NCBI GenBank assembly: GCA_963814865.1
Contig: CAWFEN010000010.1
Span: forward strand, 186,001 to 250,000
Length of the DNA stretch: 64,000 nucleotides
Direction of reading: 5' to 3'
Origin: AP-15 sp963814865
GTDB taxonomy: Bacteria; Pseudomonadota; Alphaproteobacteria; ATCC43930; CGMCC-115725
The notes beneath the pieces are model-generated. The model saw only the letters and a list, made by a program, of their open reading frames with translations. It was not told the origin of the DNA and made no database searches. Position numbers and translations under genes: made by a program. This document shows positions 25,807-35,212 of the stretch, piece after piece (the first letter of the stretch is position 1; every line of letters begins with the position of its first letter).

Positions 25807-27006
25807 ATGGATCAAATCACTGCACCGCCGAATTGTCTCGCCGGCATCAAGGTTCTGGACCTGACCCAGTTCGAGGCCGGGACCACCTGCACCGAGGCGC
25901 TCGCCTGGATGGGCGCCGATGTCGTCAAGGTGGAGAATCCGGACGGTGGCGAGGCCGGCCGCCGCGGCGTGGCCGACCCCTATTACTTCATGATGTACAA
26001 CGCCAACAAACGGTCGATCACCGTCAACCTGAAATCGGAGCGCGGCTTGGCCCTTGTCAAGGACATGGCGCGGCAGGCCGATGTCTTTGCCGAAAACTTC
26101 GCGCCTGGTGCGGTCGAGCGGCTCGGCCTCGGCTATGACGTCGTCAGCGCGCTCAACCCGCGCATCATCTATGCCCAGGTCAAGGGGTTCGGCAGCGGCA
26201 GCCCGTATGAAAACGGCCTCTGCTTCGACCCGATCGCGCAGGCCGTCGGCGGTGCCATGAGCATCACCGGCGAACCCGACGGCAAGCCGCTGAAGCCAGG
26301 GCCGACGATCGGCGACACTGGCACCGGCATGCTGCTGGCGTTCAGCATCGTCAGCGCGCTGTTTCAGCGCGCCTCAACCGGCAAGGGACGGCAACTGCAG
26401 GCGGCGATGCAGGATTCGGTCATGCATTACAGCCGCGGCATGTTCATCAGACAGGCGCAGACCGGCACAGCGGCAGCGCGACGGCCAGCCGGCGGCAACG
26501 CGCCGTCGGGCATCTTTCCGTGCAAGCCGGGTGGGCCGAACGATTACGTCTATATGCTGACCAGCCGCGCCAACCCCCAGCATTGGCCGCGCCTGTTGAA
26601 ACTGATCGGGCGCGAGGACCTGATCGGCGATCCGCGCTACGACAAGGCCTCGGCACGGGTCGAGCACGAGGCGGAGGTCAACGAGATCGTCGCCCAATGG
26701 ACGCGCCAGCACACCAAAGAGGAGGCGATGGCGCTGATCAGCGGCGCCGGCGTGCCCGCGGGCGCCGTCTTCGATTCGATGGAGCTGACCAACGAGCCGA
26801 GCTTCTGGCAGCGCGGCATCCTGCAGACGATGCATCACGGCGATTGGCAGATGACGATGCCGGCCTGGCCGGTGCGCTTCGACGGCGCCCCGGCGCCGGT
26901 CAAGCCCGCGCCGCTGCTCGGTCAGCACACGACCGAAGCGCTCGGCGATTGGCTCGGGTTGAGCGCGGCGGAGGTGGAGGCGCTGCACCGGGAGGGCATC
27001 GTCTGA
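25807..27006 (+). CDS. Class III CoA transferase (CaiB/BaiF family)
   Basis: 399-residue CoA transferase. The conserved N-terminus is GIKVLDLTQFEAGTTCTEAL, with VVKVENPDGGEAGR and the catalytic Asp region LQAAMQDSVMHYSRG. Members move CoA between carboxylic acids (formyl-CoA, carnitine or 2-methylfumaryl type). ATG at 25807 follows AAAGGAG with 8-nt spacing. Partner acid unknown; the context with the enoyl-CoA hydratase suggests activation of an organic acid for beta-oxidation. Confidence 0.85.
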   Translation: MDQITAPPNCLAGIKVLDLTQFEAGTTCTEALAWMGADVVKVENPDGGEAGRRGVADPYYFMMYNANKRSITVNLKSERGLALVKDMARQADVFAENFAPGAVERLGLGYDVVSALNPRIIYAQVKGFGSGSPYENGLCFDPIAQAVGGAMSITGEPDGKPLKPGPTIGDTGTGMLLAFSIVSALFQRASTGKGRQLQAAMQDSVMHYSRGMFIRQAQTGTAAARRPAGGNAPSGIFPCKPGGPNDYVYMLTSRANPQHWPRLLKLIGREDLIGDPRYDKASARVEHEAEVNEIVAQWTRQHTKEEAMALISGAGVPAGAVFDSMELTNEPSFWQRGILQTMHHGDWQMTMPAWPVRFDGAPAPVKPAPLLGQHTTEALGDWLGLSAAEVEALHREGIV

Positions 27007-27019
27007 ACCTGGGGTCCCG

Positions 27020-27292
27020 TCAGCCGACGACGCCCCGCGCGAACGAGACGGCGCCTGAAACGTCTGCCTCGGCGAGACAGGCCAAGGCCTCGTTTACCTG
27101 GCCGCCGAAGCGTTCGGCGAACGCTTCGGCTTCTCGCACGATCTTGAAGTCGATGCGCACGAGCACGCCCAGCCCGCTGTCATAACAGCTGAAGCACGAC
27201 GGTTCGAAGCGGCGCTCGTCCAGCCATACCCGCATCGCCGCCATTTGCTCCGACAGCTCGCTCGGCCGGAGGCTGATTTCCACAGTGCGCAT
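27020..27292 (-). CDS. Small hypothetical protein
   Basis: 90-residue protein without a recognised domain: MRTVEISLRPSELSEQMAAM at the N-terminus, then a two-Cys stretch SCFSCYDSG and VLVRIDFKIVREAEAFAERF. The pattern of alternating strand and helix suggests a compact ferredoxin-like fold. It converges with the CoA transferase gene (13 bp). Start chosen at ATG 27292; an upstream in-frame extension looks like non-coding composition. Confidence 0.5.
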   Translation of the reverse strand: MRTVEISLRPSELSEQMAAMRVWLDERRFEPSCFSCYDSGLGVLVRIDFKIVREAEAFAERFGGQVNEALACLAEADVSGAVSFARGVVG

Positions 27293-27368
27293 GTCGCCCG
27301 CTCGGTTGCTTCTCCGAACCGTGACCTTACCAGCCGCCGGCGGCCCGGGCGTGTGACCGGGTTCACGC

Positions 27369-28160
27369 TCACGTTTTTGCCACACCCGCAGCCCCTGCCC
27401 CGGCGCTCGGCTCGCGGCGGTAATGATACCGGTAGAGCTCGGTGTTCAACCCGACGGCGTCGTAAAGCGCCCGCGCCGGCTTATTGCCCGCTTCGACCTC
27501 CAGGCAGGCGCCTTCCGCGCCCTGTTCCCGGCCCCAGGCCGTCAAGGCGGAAACGATTCGGCGGGCGTAGCCGTGCCGTCGACGGCTCGTGTCGGCAACG
27601 ACCAATTCGTAGCACAGCAGACGGTTGTGGATAGCGCCATAGGCCAGCGCCGCGATCTCGCCGTCGACCGGCAGCGCCGCGAATGCGGCGGGGATCGCGA
27701 TGCGGTCGACGATCCGGCGATAGATCCGGCTCTGTTCGATCGTGTGGCCCTGCAATGCCGCCATCGCCGTGAACCATCCCCGCGTTGTATGCGTGAGAAG
27801 CTGCACGTCCGGGTCCCGCGCGGACTCGATTGCCGAGATGTCGCCATAGAGGACGCAACTCTCGCCCTCGCTGCCGTAGCCCAGCGTCGCCAGCCGCTGA
27901 TCGAGGGCGGGTTCGATGATCGACAGAATGCGGAAGATCGGCGGCAGACGCTGCCTTTGGTAAAGCGCCTCGCAGGTGGCGATCAGGGTCTCGAGATCCT
28001 CGTGACCGGACCGCAACGGGTTCGCCGAGTTGACGCGGCGCGAAAGCCCGTCGCTGAACCGCAGCAGCCAGCCGCCCAGCAATACCTGCCGCAGCGCCGG
28101 CCAGGCATTGAGACAAGTTTCCTCGACCCGCCAGGCCAGGGCCTCGGCCGTCACGGGCAT
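27369..28160 (-). CDS. GNAT-family N-acetyltransferase
   Basis: 263-residue protein. The C-terminal half is a GNAT fold with the acetyl-CoA loop RRRHGYARRIVSALTAWG and EGACLEVEAGNKPARALYDAVG. The N-terminal half resembles a degenerate GNAT-like domain with LLGGWLLRFSDGLSRRVNSANPL, often seen in two-domain members. The substrate is unknown. It lies 12 bp after the DUF35 gene on the same strand. Confidence 0.75.
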   Translation of the reverse strand: MPVTAEALAWRVEETCLNAWPALRQVLLGGWLLRFSDGLSRRVNSANPLRSGHEDLETLIATCEALYQRQRLPPIFRILSIIEPALDQRLATLGYGSEGESCVLYGDISAIESARDPDVQLLTHTTRGWFTAMAALQGHTIEQSRIYRRIVDRIAIPAAFAALPVDGEIAALAYGAIHNRLLCYELVVADTSRRRHGYARRIVSALTAWGREQGAEGACLEVEAGNKPARALYDAVGLNTELYRYHYRREPSAGAGAAGVAKT

Positions 28161-28172
28161 TCCGGGCGGGGG

Positions 28173-28695
28173 CTATTCCTGCGGGTAGCGCCAGGGTTTG
28201 TCCGGTTGCGACGCGGTCTCGTCGATCGTCCATTGCGGCAGGGCGAGGCCGGAGGCGACATCGCGAAAACCATTCGCACGCGGGTGCCGATGCCGACGCG
28301 GCGGACCAGCTCGGGCGGCGCCAACTGGCCGTCGGGAGTGGTCAGATTGCCGACGACGCGCAGCGCCTCGTCGGGCGTCGGCTCGCCCTTCTGCGTATCG
28401 AGATCGACGAGCAGGATCAGATAGGGCGTCTTGCCGCGAAACGCCGGCTGGATCGCGTGGTGCACCTCGCTGTAGGAATGCACGGTGCCTTTGCCCTCGA
28501 CCTTTTTCCAGGCCGATTCGAGGCTCATGCACCACGGGCAGGCGGTGGTCGGCGGATAGCGCAGCCTGCCGCATTGCGCACAGGCCTGCAAATGGAAGTC
28601 ATGCTCGGCGCAATGACGGAAATATTCGAGGTTCTCGACATCGAGATCGTCGACGGTCGAGCCCCATGCCCATAGTATTCGCCGCGAATAGGCAT
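28173..28695 (-). CDS. DUF35 zinc-ribbon/OB-fold protein, partner of the adjacent thiolase (two homopolymer frame breaks)
   Basis: Zn-ribbon/OB-fold acyl-CoA-binding subunit that pairs with thiolase-like proteins. The zinc ribbon is CAQCGRLRYPPTTACPWC and the OB part GKGTVHSYSEVHHAIQPAF. The core is in one frame, but the first ~12 codons (MPIRGEYYGHG) and the C-terminus (DVASGLALPQWTIDE) are in others. Adding one G to the run at 28662-28665 and one T to the run at 28266-28269 restores the whole gene. ATG at 28695 follows GAGGAGGAG. It lies 14 bp after the thiolase stop. Confidence 0.75.
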
Positions 28696-28709
28696 CTTCT
28701 TTCTCCTCC

Positions 28710-29969
28710 TCAGCCGCGCCGCATGACCATCGACGAGGCGGTCGCCGGGTTGGCCCAGCCGAGATTTGCGCTGACCTCGACATTCCGGACCTGGCGGCAG
28801 CCGCCTTCGCGGTAATCGTAGGTGTGCTGCCGCTTGCCGTCCGGACCGACCGGGCACGAATCATCGGCGTCGTGGCGCAGCTGGCGGGTGTTTTCGATGA
28901 CCATGTTCATGCCGTGCGTGTAGCCCTCGCACAGATGGCCGCCGCTGGTGTTGTTCGGCCGCCTGCCGCCGAGCTCGATGATGCCGCTCGACACGTAGTC
29001 ACCGCCTTCGCCCTTTTTGCAGAACCCGTAATCCTCGAGCTGCAGCATCGCCGTGAAGGTGAAGGCGTCATAGGAGCCGGTGATGTCGACATCCTCGGGC
29101 CCGACCCCGGCATTGGGCCACAGGATGCGCGCCGCATAATGGCCGGCGACGGTCGAGATCGGCCCGTGCTGGTAATGCATGTCGAGCCGCGGCTTGCTGC
29201 ACCTTCCGACGACGCCGCGGATCAGCACCAGCGGCTGCTTCATGTCGCGGGCACGCTCGGCTGTGGTCACGATGATCGAGGTCGCATTGTCGGTCTCGAC
29301 GCAGCAATCCAGCAGATGCAGCGGCTTGCAGATGAAGCGGCTCGACAGCACGTCGTCGATCGTAAAGCGCTTCTTGTAATACGCCTTGGGGTTGTTCGAG
29401 GCGTGATGGCTGTGCGCGACCTTGACCGCGGCGACCTGTTCGGGCCGAGTGCCGTAATCGTACATGTGGCGCATGAAGGTCGGGGCAAAACTCTGCCCGG
29501 CGCTCTGCCAGCCATAGGCGCGGTTGTGCAGCATGTCGCCGCCGACCGGCGCCGCCGAGCGCGCGCCGGTACCGCCGATCCTGACCTGCGAATAGCCGTT
29601 CATCGAGCGGAAGATCGCCACCGTCTTGCAGCAGCCGGCCTCGATCAGCCCGATGGCGATGCCGATCAGCGCCTCGGTCGACGAGCCGCCGCCCATCACA
29701 TCCATGTAGAAATTGAGGCGGATGCCGAGATCGCCGGCGATGAAGGTCGCCGAGGTCGAGTCGCCGCCCGAATAGGACAGCATGCCGTCGATGTCGGCGG
29801 CTTTGAGCCCGGCGTCGAGGATCGCATTCCTGACCGCCCAGGTCCCGAGCGCCCGCGTCGTCCTGCCCGAGCCGCGGGTATAGGTCGTCTCCCCCACGCC
29901 GACGATCGCATATTTGTCGCGCAGGTATTTCGGGGTGGTGGCATCCACCTCGGTTCTCGGCAACGGCAT
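28710..29969 (-). CDS. Thiolase-like (SCP-x/lipid-transfer type) protein
   Basis: 419-residue thiolase-fold protein: YAIVGVGETTYTRGSGRTT at the N-terminus, GGGSSTEALIGIAIGLIEAG at the usual nucleophile position (a Ser-Ser instead of Cys), and GGHLCEGYTHGMN near the C-terminus. Non-canonical thiolases paired with a DUF35 protein include the steroid side-chain aldol lyase Ltp2-ChsH2, so a retro-aldol or acyl-binding role is possible. The DUF35 gene follows directly. Confidence 0.75.
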   Translation of the reverse strand: MPLPRTEVDATTPKYLRDKYAIVGVGETTYTRGSGRTTRALGTWAVRNAILDAGLKAADIDGMLSYSGGDSTSATFIAGDLGIRLNFYMDVMGGGSSTEALIGIAIGLIEAGCCKTVAIFRSMNGYSQVRIGGTGARSAAPVGGDMLHNRAYGWQSAGQSFAPTFMRHMYDYGTRPEQVAAVKVAHSHHASNNPKAYYKKRFTIDDVLSSRFICKPLHLLDCCVETDNATSIIVTTAERARDMKQPLVLIRGVVGRCSKPRLDMHYQHGPISTVAGHYAARILWPNAGVGPEDVDITGSYDAFTFTAMLQLEDYGFCKKGEGGDYVSSGIIELGGRRPNNTSGGHLCEGYTHGMNMVIENTRQLRHDADDSCPVGPDGKRQHTYDYREGGCRQVRNVEVSANLGWANPATASSMVMRRG

Positions 29970-29993
29970 CGGTGTTTCTCCTTAAATCGGCTG

Positions 29994-30347
29994 CTATTCC
30001 TTGGCGAGCAGCGCCTTCAGCCTTTCTGCTAGCGGCGGGGCTGCGACGGTGACGGTCGTCCATAAAATGTCTCGATCGACATCGAAATACGCATGGACCA
30101 GCCGGTTCCGCATCCCGACGATCGCATTCCATGGGAAATCTGCGATTGCCTCCCTCGTTTCGACAGTTATCCTGGCGGCGGCTTCGCCCGCAATCTCGAC
30201 GGCCCGTGTAGGGGCGAACAGCAGCATCTCGTCTGCGTCGAGGTCGCTGCGCTGACGATCCTGCGCAAAGCGGATCGCGGAATTCAGCGCCTCGACCAGA
30301 TGCTGCAGGCGCACCCGATCATGCGGGCTCATACCGGGTCCGCTCAC
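29994..30347 (-). CDS. hepT: HepT-like toxin (DUF86 HEPN ribonuclease)
   Basis: 117-residue HEPN-domain protein. The RX4-6HxY motif is RNRLVHAYF near residue 85, preceded by PWNAIVGM. In HepT/MntA modules HepT is an RNase-like toxin silenced by AMPylation. Its ATG overlaps the stop of the nucleotidyltransferase gene by 4 nt, so they are translationally coupled. Confidence 0.85.
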   Translation of the reverse strand: MSGPGMSPHDRVRLQHLVEALNSAIRFAQDRQRSDLDADEMLLFAPTRAVEIAGEAAARITVETREAIADFPWNAIVGMRNRLVHAYFDVDRDILWTTVTVAAPPLAERLKALLAKE

Positions 30348-30649
30348 CCGGCCTCCTCATATTGCACTTCGGCCTCGCGCAGCACATCAGCGCGAAAGTA
30401 GCGGCTTAATTCCTCGGCGGTGCGCAAGTCCACCCGTCTTCCAGGCAGCAAGGCCGTCAACTCGGTCTCGATTTCGGCGAGCTTGAAATAGCTCGGCTTG
30501 GCACCCGGCTCAAATTCGATCAACAGATCGACGTCGCTGTCGGGCCGGTCGGTGCCCTTCAGCACCGAGCCGAACAGCGACAGGCGGCGAATGCCGTGAC
30601 GGCGGCATAGCTGGCCCAAGGCCTCCTGACCAAACAATACTCGGGTCAT
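30344..30649 (-). CDS. mntA: MntA-like antitoxin (minimal nucleotidyltransferase)
   Basis: 101-residue minimal nucleotidyltransferase. The GSx10DxD motif is LFGSVLKGTDRPDSDVDLLI. In MntA/HepT systems it AMPylates and neutralises the HEPN toxin. Antitoxin first, toxin second, ATGA overlap. It is inserted on the minus strand between the thiolase and amidohydrolase genes. Confidence 0.85.
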   Translation of the reverse strand: MTRVLFGQEALGQLCRRHGIRRLSLFGSVLKGTDRPDSDVDLLIEFEPGAKPSYFKLAEIETELTALLPGRRVDLRTAEELSRYFRADVLREAEVQYEEAG

Positions 30650-30655
30650 CGGATC

Positions 30656-31699
30656 TCAGACCTCCAGGCGGTAGGCCCTGGTCGCGGCGCCGCTGTAGAG
30701 CGCGGTCTTCTCGGCAGCGGAACATCTGCTGGTGATGCGCTTGAAGGCGTTCCACATCACCGGATAGCTGCACATGCCCTTGTCGACCGGGAAGTTGCTC
30801 TCGAACATCGACCGCTCGGGGCCGAACGCCTCGATGCACACCTCGATATAAGGCCGCCACGCCTTCTCCAGATCCTGCGAGGAAGGCGGCTGGTCCTCCT
30901 CGAAAAAGGTGAAGCCGGAGAGCTTCATGCCGAGCCCGCCGACTTTGACGTAGGTATTGGGGGAAGCAGCGGCGACCTCGACGATCGATTTCTTCCAGGC
31001 GGCAAAGGCCTCCTCGCGCTTGCCGGCATAAGGCCCGATCGCCAGCGGCCCGCCGACATGGTTCAAGACGATCGTCGCCTGCGGGAAGGCGCGGGCGAGG
31101 TCGGTCACATCGTCGAGCTGGGTCTGGAACAGCCAGGCGTCGAAGCTGAGCCCGAGCGATGCCAGCCCGGCAAACCCCTCGCGGAAATTGCTGTCGCGAT
31201 AAAGTCCCTGCGGCGCGCCCGAGCAATAGATTTCGAGGCTCGGATCGGCATGCCAGGTGGCGCCGTTGCGGATGCCCTTGAAGCGCCCGCCGGATCGCGT
31301 GACGTGCTGTTCGAGGATGCCCTTGGCGCGGCTGCCGATGCGCAGATCGACATTGCCGATGATGCCGGCGATACAGCGCGTCTTGCCGTATTTGCCGGCG
31401 GCGCTCATCGCCGCGATGCCGTTGACGAATTCGGTCTCGCCCAATGATTTCAGCTCCTGCGGCCCGTCGGCACGGTACATCTCGCGGCATTCCTCGAAGC
31501 AGGTCGCGACGATGTTGTGGCCGCTGCCGGTATCGGCCAGCAGGTCCTGGAACAGATAGCGGTTGCCCGGCCGGTCCCACATGTGATGGTGCGGATCGAC
31601 GATCGGCAGATCGGGCTCGATGATCTCCTCGCGCCGGCTGTCGAGCCAATCCGGGCGGATCGGCGCATGACGGCCGGGCGGGATCGCGGATTGGGGCAT
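30656..31699 (-). CDS. Amidohydrolase (amidohydrolase_2 family)
   Basis: 347-residue TIM-barrel metal hydrolase. The HxH-type start is LPIVDPHHHMWDRPGNRY. Later ligands lie in IVLNHVGG and in FESNFPVDKGMCSY. Relatives include 2-pyrone-4,6-dicarboxylate and lactone hydrolases and decarboxylases. Its stop lies 6 nt before the MntA start, so the toxin-antitoxin pair may be co-transcribed with it. ATG 31699 follows GGGAGGACTGCC. Confidence 0.8.
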   Translation of the reverse strand: MPQSAIPPGRHAPIRPDWLDSRREEIIEPDLPIVDPHHHMWDRPGNRYLFQDLLADTGSGHNIVATCFEECREMYRADGPQELKSLGETEFVNGIAAMSAAGKYGKTRCIAGIIGNVDLRIGSRAKGILEQHVTRSGGRFKGIRNGATWHADPSLEIYCSGAPQGLYRDSNFREGFAGLASLGLSFDAWLFQTQLDDVTDLARAFPQATIVLNHVGGPLAIGPYAGKREEAFAAWKKSIVEVAAASPNTYVKVGGLGMKLSGFTFFEEDQPPSSQDLEKAWRPYIEVCIEAFGPERSMFESNFPVDKGMCSYPVMWNAFKRITSRCSAAEKTALYSGAATRAYRLEV

Positions 31700-31796
31700 G
31701 GGGCAGTCCTCCCGAGGTTAATCTTGGGCTGCGCCAACTGTGCCCCGCCATCGCCCGCAGCGCCATGGGTTTATCCGGGCACCATCCGATTTTTGC

Positions 31797-31825
31797 TTGA
31801 TTGTAAGGCGTATCAACCTTACTTT
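31797..31825 (+). promoter_or_regulatory. Candidate promoter with embedded inverted repeat ahead of the AbrB/VapC operon
   Basis: A TTGATT box (31797-31802), 17-nt spacer and TACTTT box (31820-31825) fit a sigma-70-type promoter. Inside lies a perfect inverted repeat gtaagg - 8 nt - ccttac (31803-31822), a plausible operator where the AbrB-type antitoxin would block RNA polymerase. The stretch is AT-rich against its surroundings. Assigned by eye only. Confidence 0.45.
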
Positions 31826-31852
31826 TTCGGACTCTGGCGCAAGGAGGCAGCG

Positions 31853-32107
31853 ATGACGACAACCCTCACCGTCACCGCCAAGGGGCAGGTGACCCTCCGC
31901 AAGGAGGTGCTGCGGCATTTGGGCGTCGCGCCCGGCCAAAAACTCGAGGTCGACCTGTTGCCGAACGGCCGGATCGAATTGCGCGGCGCAAAGCCCAAGG
32001 GTTCGATCGAGGATTTTTTCGGCTCTTTGCAGAAGCCGGGCACCAAGCCGCTGACGATTGAGGAAATCAACGAAATCATCGCCGATGGTTGGGCCGGCAT
32101 CCGTTGA
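31853..32107 (+). CDS. AbrB/MazE-type antitoxin
   Basis: 84-residue protein with the SpoVT/AbrB swapped-hairpin DNA-binding domain: TLTVTAKGQVTLRKEVLRHLGVAPGQKLEV. The C-terminal tail EEINEIIADGWAGI binds the toxin. ATG 31853 follows AAGGAGG. Its stop overlaps the TTG start of the PIN toxin gene (TTGA). Confidence 0.85.
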   Translation: MTTTLTVTAKGQVTLRKEVLRHLGVAPGQKLEVDLLPNGRIELRGAKPKGSIEDFFGSLQKPGTKPLTIEEINEIIADGWAGIR

Positions 32108-32514
32108 GAATCACTGTCGATACCAACATTCTGGTCCGGGCCGCGATCAATGACGACCCTGACCAGGCCAGACAGGCCCGGGATTTGTTGCAAGTTGCCG
32201 AAACCGTCGTGCTGACGTTGCCCGCGCTTTGTGAATTCGTGTGGGTTGCGCGGCGTGCCTATCGCCGGCAGGCCGGAGACATTGCCGCCGCGATGCGGCA
32301 ACTTCTCGCCGCTCCCTCGGTGGTGGTCGAGCGTTCCGCAGCGGAGGCCGGGTTGGCGATGCTCGAAGCGGGCGGAGACTTCGCCGACGGGGTCATCGCC
32401 TTCGAAGGCCGTCGGCTCGGCGGACCAGTCTTTGCCAGCTTCGACCGCAGAGCCATCGAATTGATCGCCGCGGCCGGTGCCGAAACGCATCTCGTCGGAC
32501 CCGCAGCGGATTAA
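32104..32514 (+). CDS. vapC: PIN-domain toxin (VapC family)
   Basis: 136-residue PIN-domain ribonuclease. The first Asp is in ITVDTNILVRA, then the conserved Glu in PALCEFVWVARRAY, and Asp residues in GGDFADGVIA and FASFDRRAIEL. The start is TTG at 32104, inside the antitoxin stop, an uncommon start codon imposed by the overlap. Forms a type II pair with the upstream AbrB-type antitoxin. Confidence 0.85.
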   Translation: MRITVDTNILVRAAINDDPDQARQARDLLQVAETVVLTLPALCEFVWVARRAYRRQAGDIAAAMRQLLAAPSVVVERSAAEAGLAMLEAGGDFADGVIAFEGRRLGGPVFASFDRRAIELIAAAGAETHLVGPAAD

Positions 32515-32579
32515 ATTCACGCGTGCGGCCGGTACGCGGGTATGCGTAGATATGGTTAGAGCGCCCCGAGGACGACGCC

Positions 32580-33876
32580 ATGCCGAATGCCGAGCCGCAT
32601 CGCCTGTTTGCCACCGATATCGTCCGCCTGATCGAGGGCGGCGGGCTGACCGCGGAGGCGGTGGTGGCGAGCTGCCTCGAACGGATCGCGGTGCGCGAGC
32701 CGGTAGTGCGGGCGTGGGCCTATCTCGCGGGTGCGGCGTCGCTGGAGCGGGCGCGGGCGTTCGACCAGGCGGGGAAGAAGGCGCTGCTCGGCGGCGTGCC
32801 GTTCGGGCTCAAGGACATTTTCGACGCCGCGCAAATGCCGGCGACCTATGGCTCGCCGATCTACACCGGGTGGTGGCCGCCGAGCGATGCGAGTGCGGCG
32901 GCGTTGCCGAAGGCGGCGGGCGGCATCCTGCTCGGCAAAACCATTTCGACCGAATTCGCCAACCGCCAGCCGGGACCTACCTCGAACCCGCACGACCCGG
33001 CCTTTTCTCCAGGCGGCTCGTCGAGCGGGTCGGCGGCGGCGGTCGCCGATTTCATGGTGCCGTTGGCGATCGGTACGCAGACCGGCGGCTCGGTCATTCG
33101 CCCGGCCGCCTATTGCGGGGTCGTCGGGTTCAAACCGAGCTTTGGCCTGTTCCCGCCGGCGGGCATGCGGATCAACACCGAGACCCTCGACACGGTCGGC
33201 ATCATGGCGCGCTCGGTCGCGGACATCGCACTGTTCCGTGCGGCGATGATGGCGATCCCCTACGAGCCGCCGGCGATGCCGGAAACGCCGCCGCGCCTCG
33301 GCCTGTGCCGCGGCCCGCATTGGGACGACGCGCAGCCGGAGGGGAGGGCGGTGCTCGAAACCGCCGCCGACCGGCTCGCCGCCGCCGGCGCGAAATCGAC
33401 CGACACCGCGCTGCCGCCCGAATGCGCCGACGGCCGACGAGATCCAGCAGACCCTCGGCGCGTTCGAAGGGCTGCGCAACCACATGCCCGAATTCTATCG
33501 GCACGAAGCCTTGCTGAGCCCGCGGCTGCGCGACGAGAAAATCGCGCTCGGCCGCCGGCTGACCCTCGACCAGTTCCGCAACGCGTGCCGCGCGGCCGAG
33601 AAGGCCCGCGCCGCGGCACGCGAATGGGCCGCGGGCTTCGACGCGATCCTGACTTTGCCGGCTCCCGGCCAGGCGCCGCGCGGGCTCGGCGATACCGGAT
33701 CGGCGGTGTTCAACGCGCTGTGGACGCAATTCGCCATGCCCTGCCTGACCTTGCCTGCCGGACATGAGCCGGACCGGTTGCCGGTCGGGATCCAGCTGGT
33801 CGGCCGCCGCCATGACGATGCGAGGCTGCTGGAGACCGGCTTATGGGTCGAGCGCCGGCTGGGAGACGCAAAATGA
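32580..33876 (+). CDS. Amidase-signature family protein 1 (frame break near 33432)
   Basis: Amidase-signature hydrolase with a Ser-cisSer-Lys triad. Lys is in VPFGLKDIFDAAQMPATYGS; the Gly/Ser-rich region is FSPGGSSSGSAAAVADFMVP with the nucleophile in TQTGGSVIRPAAYCG. The C-terminal part (DEIQQTLGAFEGLRNHMPEF onward, ending PVGIQLVGRR) is in the next frame. Removing one G at 33432-33433 joins them into about 430 residues. The stop overlaps the start of the second amidase (ATGA). Amide or carbamate substrate unknown. Confidence 0.78.
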
Positions 33877-35145
33877 GCGGCGCCGAACGGCTGACCGCCA
33901 GCGAGGCCGCCGCGCGCCTCGAAGCCGGCAGCCTGACCGCCGAAACCTTGGTGCGCGATTGCCTGGAGCGCGCGCAGGCCCGCGCCGCGGTCAGGGCCTG
34001 GGTTTGGCTCGATCCGGAACCAGCCTTGGCGCAGGCGCGCGCCATCGACCATGCCGGGCGGCCGGGCGTGCTCAAGGGCGTGCCGGTCGGGGTCAAGGAC
34101 GTCATCGACACCTATCGACATGCCGACCCAGCACGGCTCGCCGATCTACCGCGGCAACCGGCCCTTTGCCGACGCCGCCTGCGTGGCGCTGACCCGCGCG
34201 GCGGGCGGGGTCATCCTCGGCAAGACGGTGACGACCGAATTCGCCAACCGCCAGCCGCGCGAGACGGTGCACCCGCACAACCCGGCGCACACCCCCGGCG
34301 GCTCGTCGAGCGGCTCGGCCGCGGCGGTCGCCGATTTCCAGGTGCCGGTCGGTTTCGGCACCCAGACCGGCGGTTCGACGATCCGCCCGGCGGCGTTTTG
34401 CGGCGTGATCGGCTACAAGCCCTCGTTTGGCGAGTTCAGCCGCGTCGGCATCAAGATGCAGTGCCATAACCTCGACACGCTCGGCATCATCTGCCGCAGC
34501 CTCGACGATGTATCGTTGATGCGCGCGGTGTTGACGGCACAGCCGCGGCGGCCCGTGGATCGCACCGCCTCGGTGCCTCGCATCGGCTTCTGCCGAACCC
34601 CCGAATGGGACCATGCCGATGCCGACACGCACGCACTGATCGAGCGGACAGCCGCGCGCCTTGCCGCGGCGGGGGCCACGGTCAAGGATTTGGCGTTGAT
34701 CCCGGCCGACATCCTCGAACATCAGCACCGGATCTTCGCCTTCGAGGCGGCGCGCAATTACGCCTATGAATACGAGGTGCATGGCGACAAGCTCAGCGCG
34801 GCACTGCGCGACGGCTTGCTGACGCCGGGCCGGGCATTGCCGCTCGCCGCCTATATCGAGGCGATCGAGACTGCCGAATCATTCCGCCGCCGTCTCGACG
34901 ATGTCTTCGGCGAATTCGACGTGCTGCTGACCCCGAGCGCGGTCGGCGAGGCGCCGGAAGGGCTCGGCTCGACCGGCGATGCGCGCTTCAACGCGATCTG
35001 GACATTGGCGTGGACGCCCTGCGTGACCCTGCCGGCCGGGACCGGGCATAAGGGCTTGCCGCTCGGCATCCAGCTCGTCGGCGCGCGCTTCGGCGACGAG
35101 GCCTTGCTCGACGCGGCCGCCTGGGTCGAGAGCCGGCTCGGCTGA
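33873..35145 (+). CDS. Amidase-signature family protein 2 (frame break at 34116)
   Basis: Second amidase-signature enzyme, paralogous to the preceding one. Lys is in VPVGVKDVIDT; the Ser-rich region is HTPGGSSSGSAAAVADFQVP with the nucleophile in TQTGGSTIRPAAFCG. The first ~80 codons are in one frame and the rest in another. Removing one C at 34116 gives VIDTYDMPTQHGSPIYRG, the expected family sequence. About 420 residues when repaired. It shares with its neighbour the rare-looking segment TEFANRQP, showing recent duplication. Confidence 0.78.
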
Positions 35146-35212
35146 TCGGACTTGCTTGCCGCACGCCGCCGACGGCAGCATTCTCAGGGCTCATCAGAAG
35201 GAGGAGACGAAA

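Noticed and set aside
33432..34116. Programmed frameshifting in the amidases
   Set aside because: No slippery heptamer or conserved structure is evident, and similar single-base breaks occur in many unrelated genes nearby, which favours sequence error.
34051..34130. Start of the second amidase at an internal ATG (34051)
   Set aside because: That frame gives non-family residues (MPGGRACSRACRSG) until 34116; the true N-terminus with the catalytic Lys is in the frame beginning at 33873.
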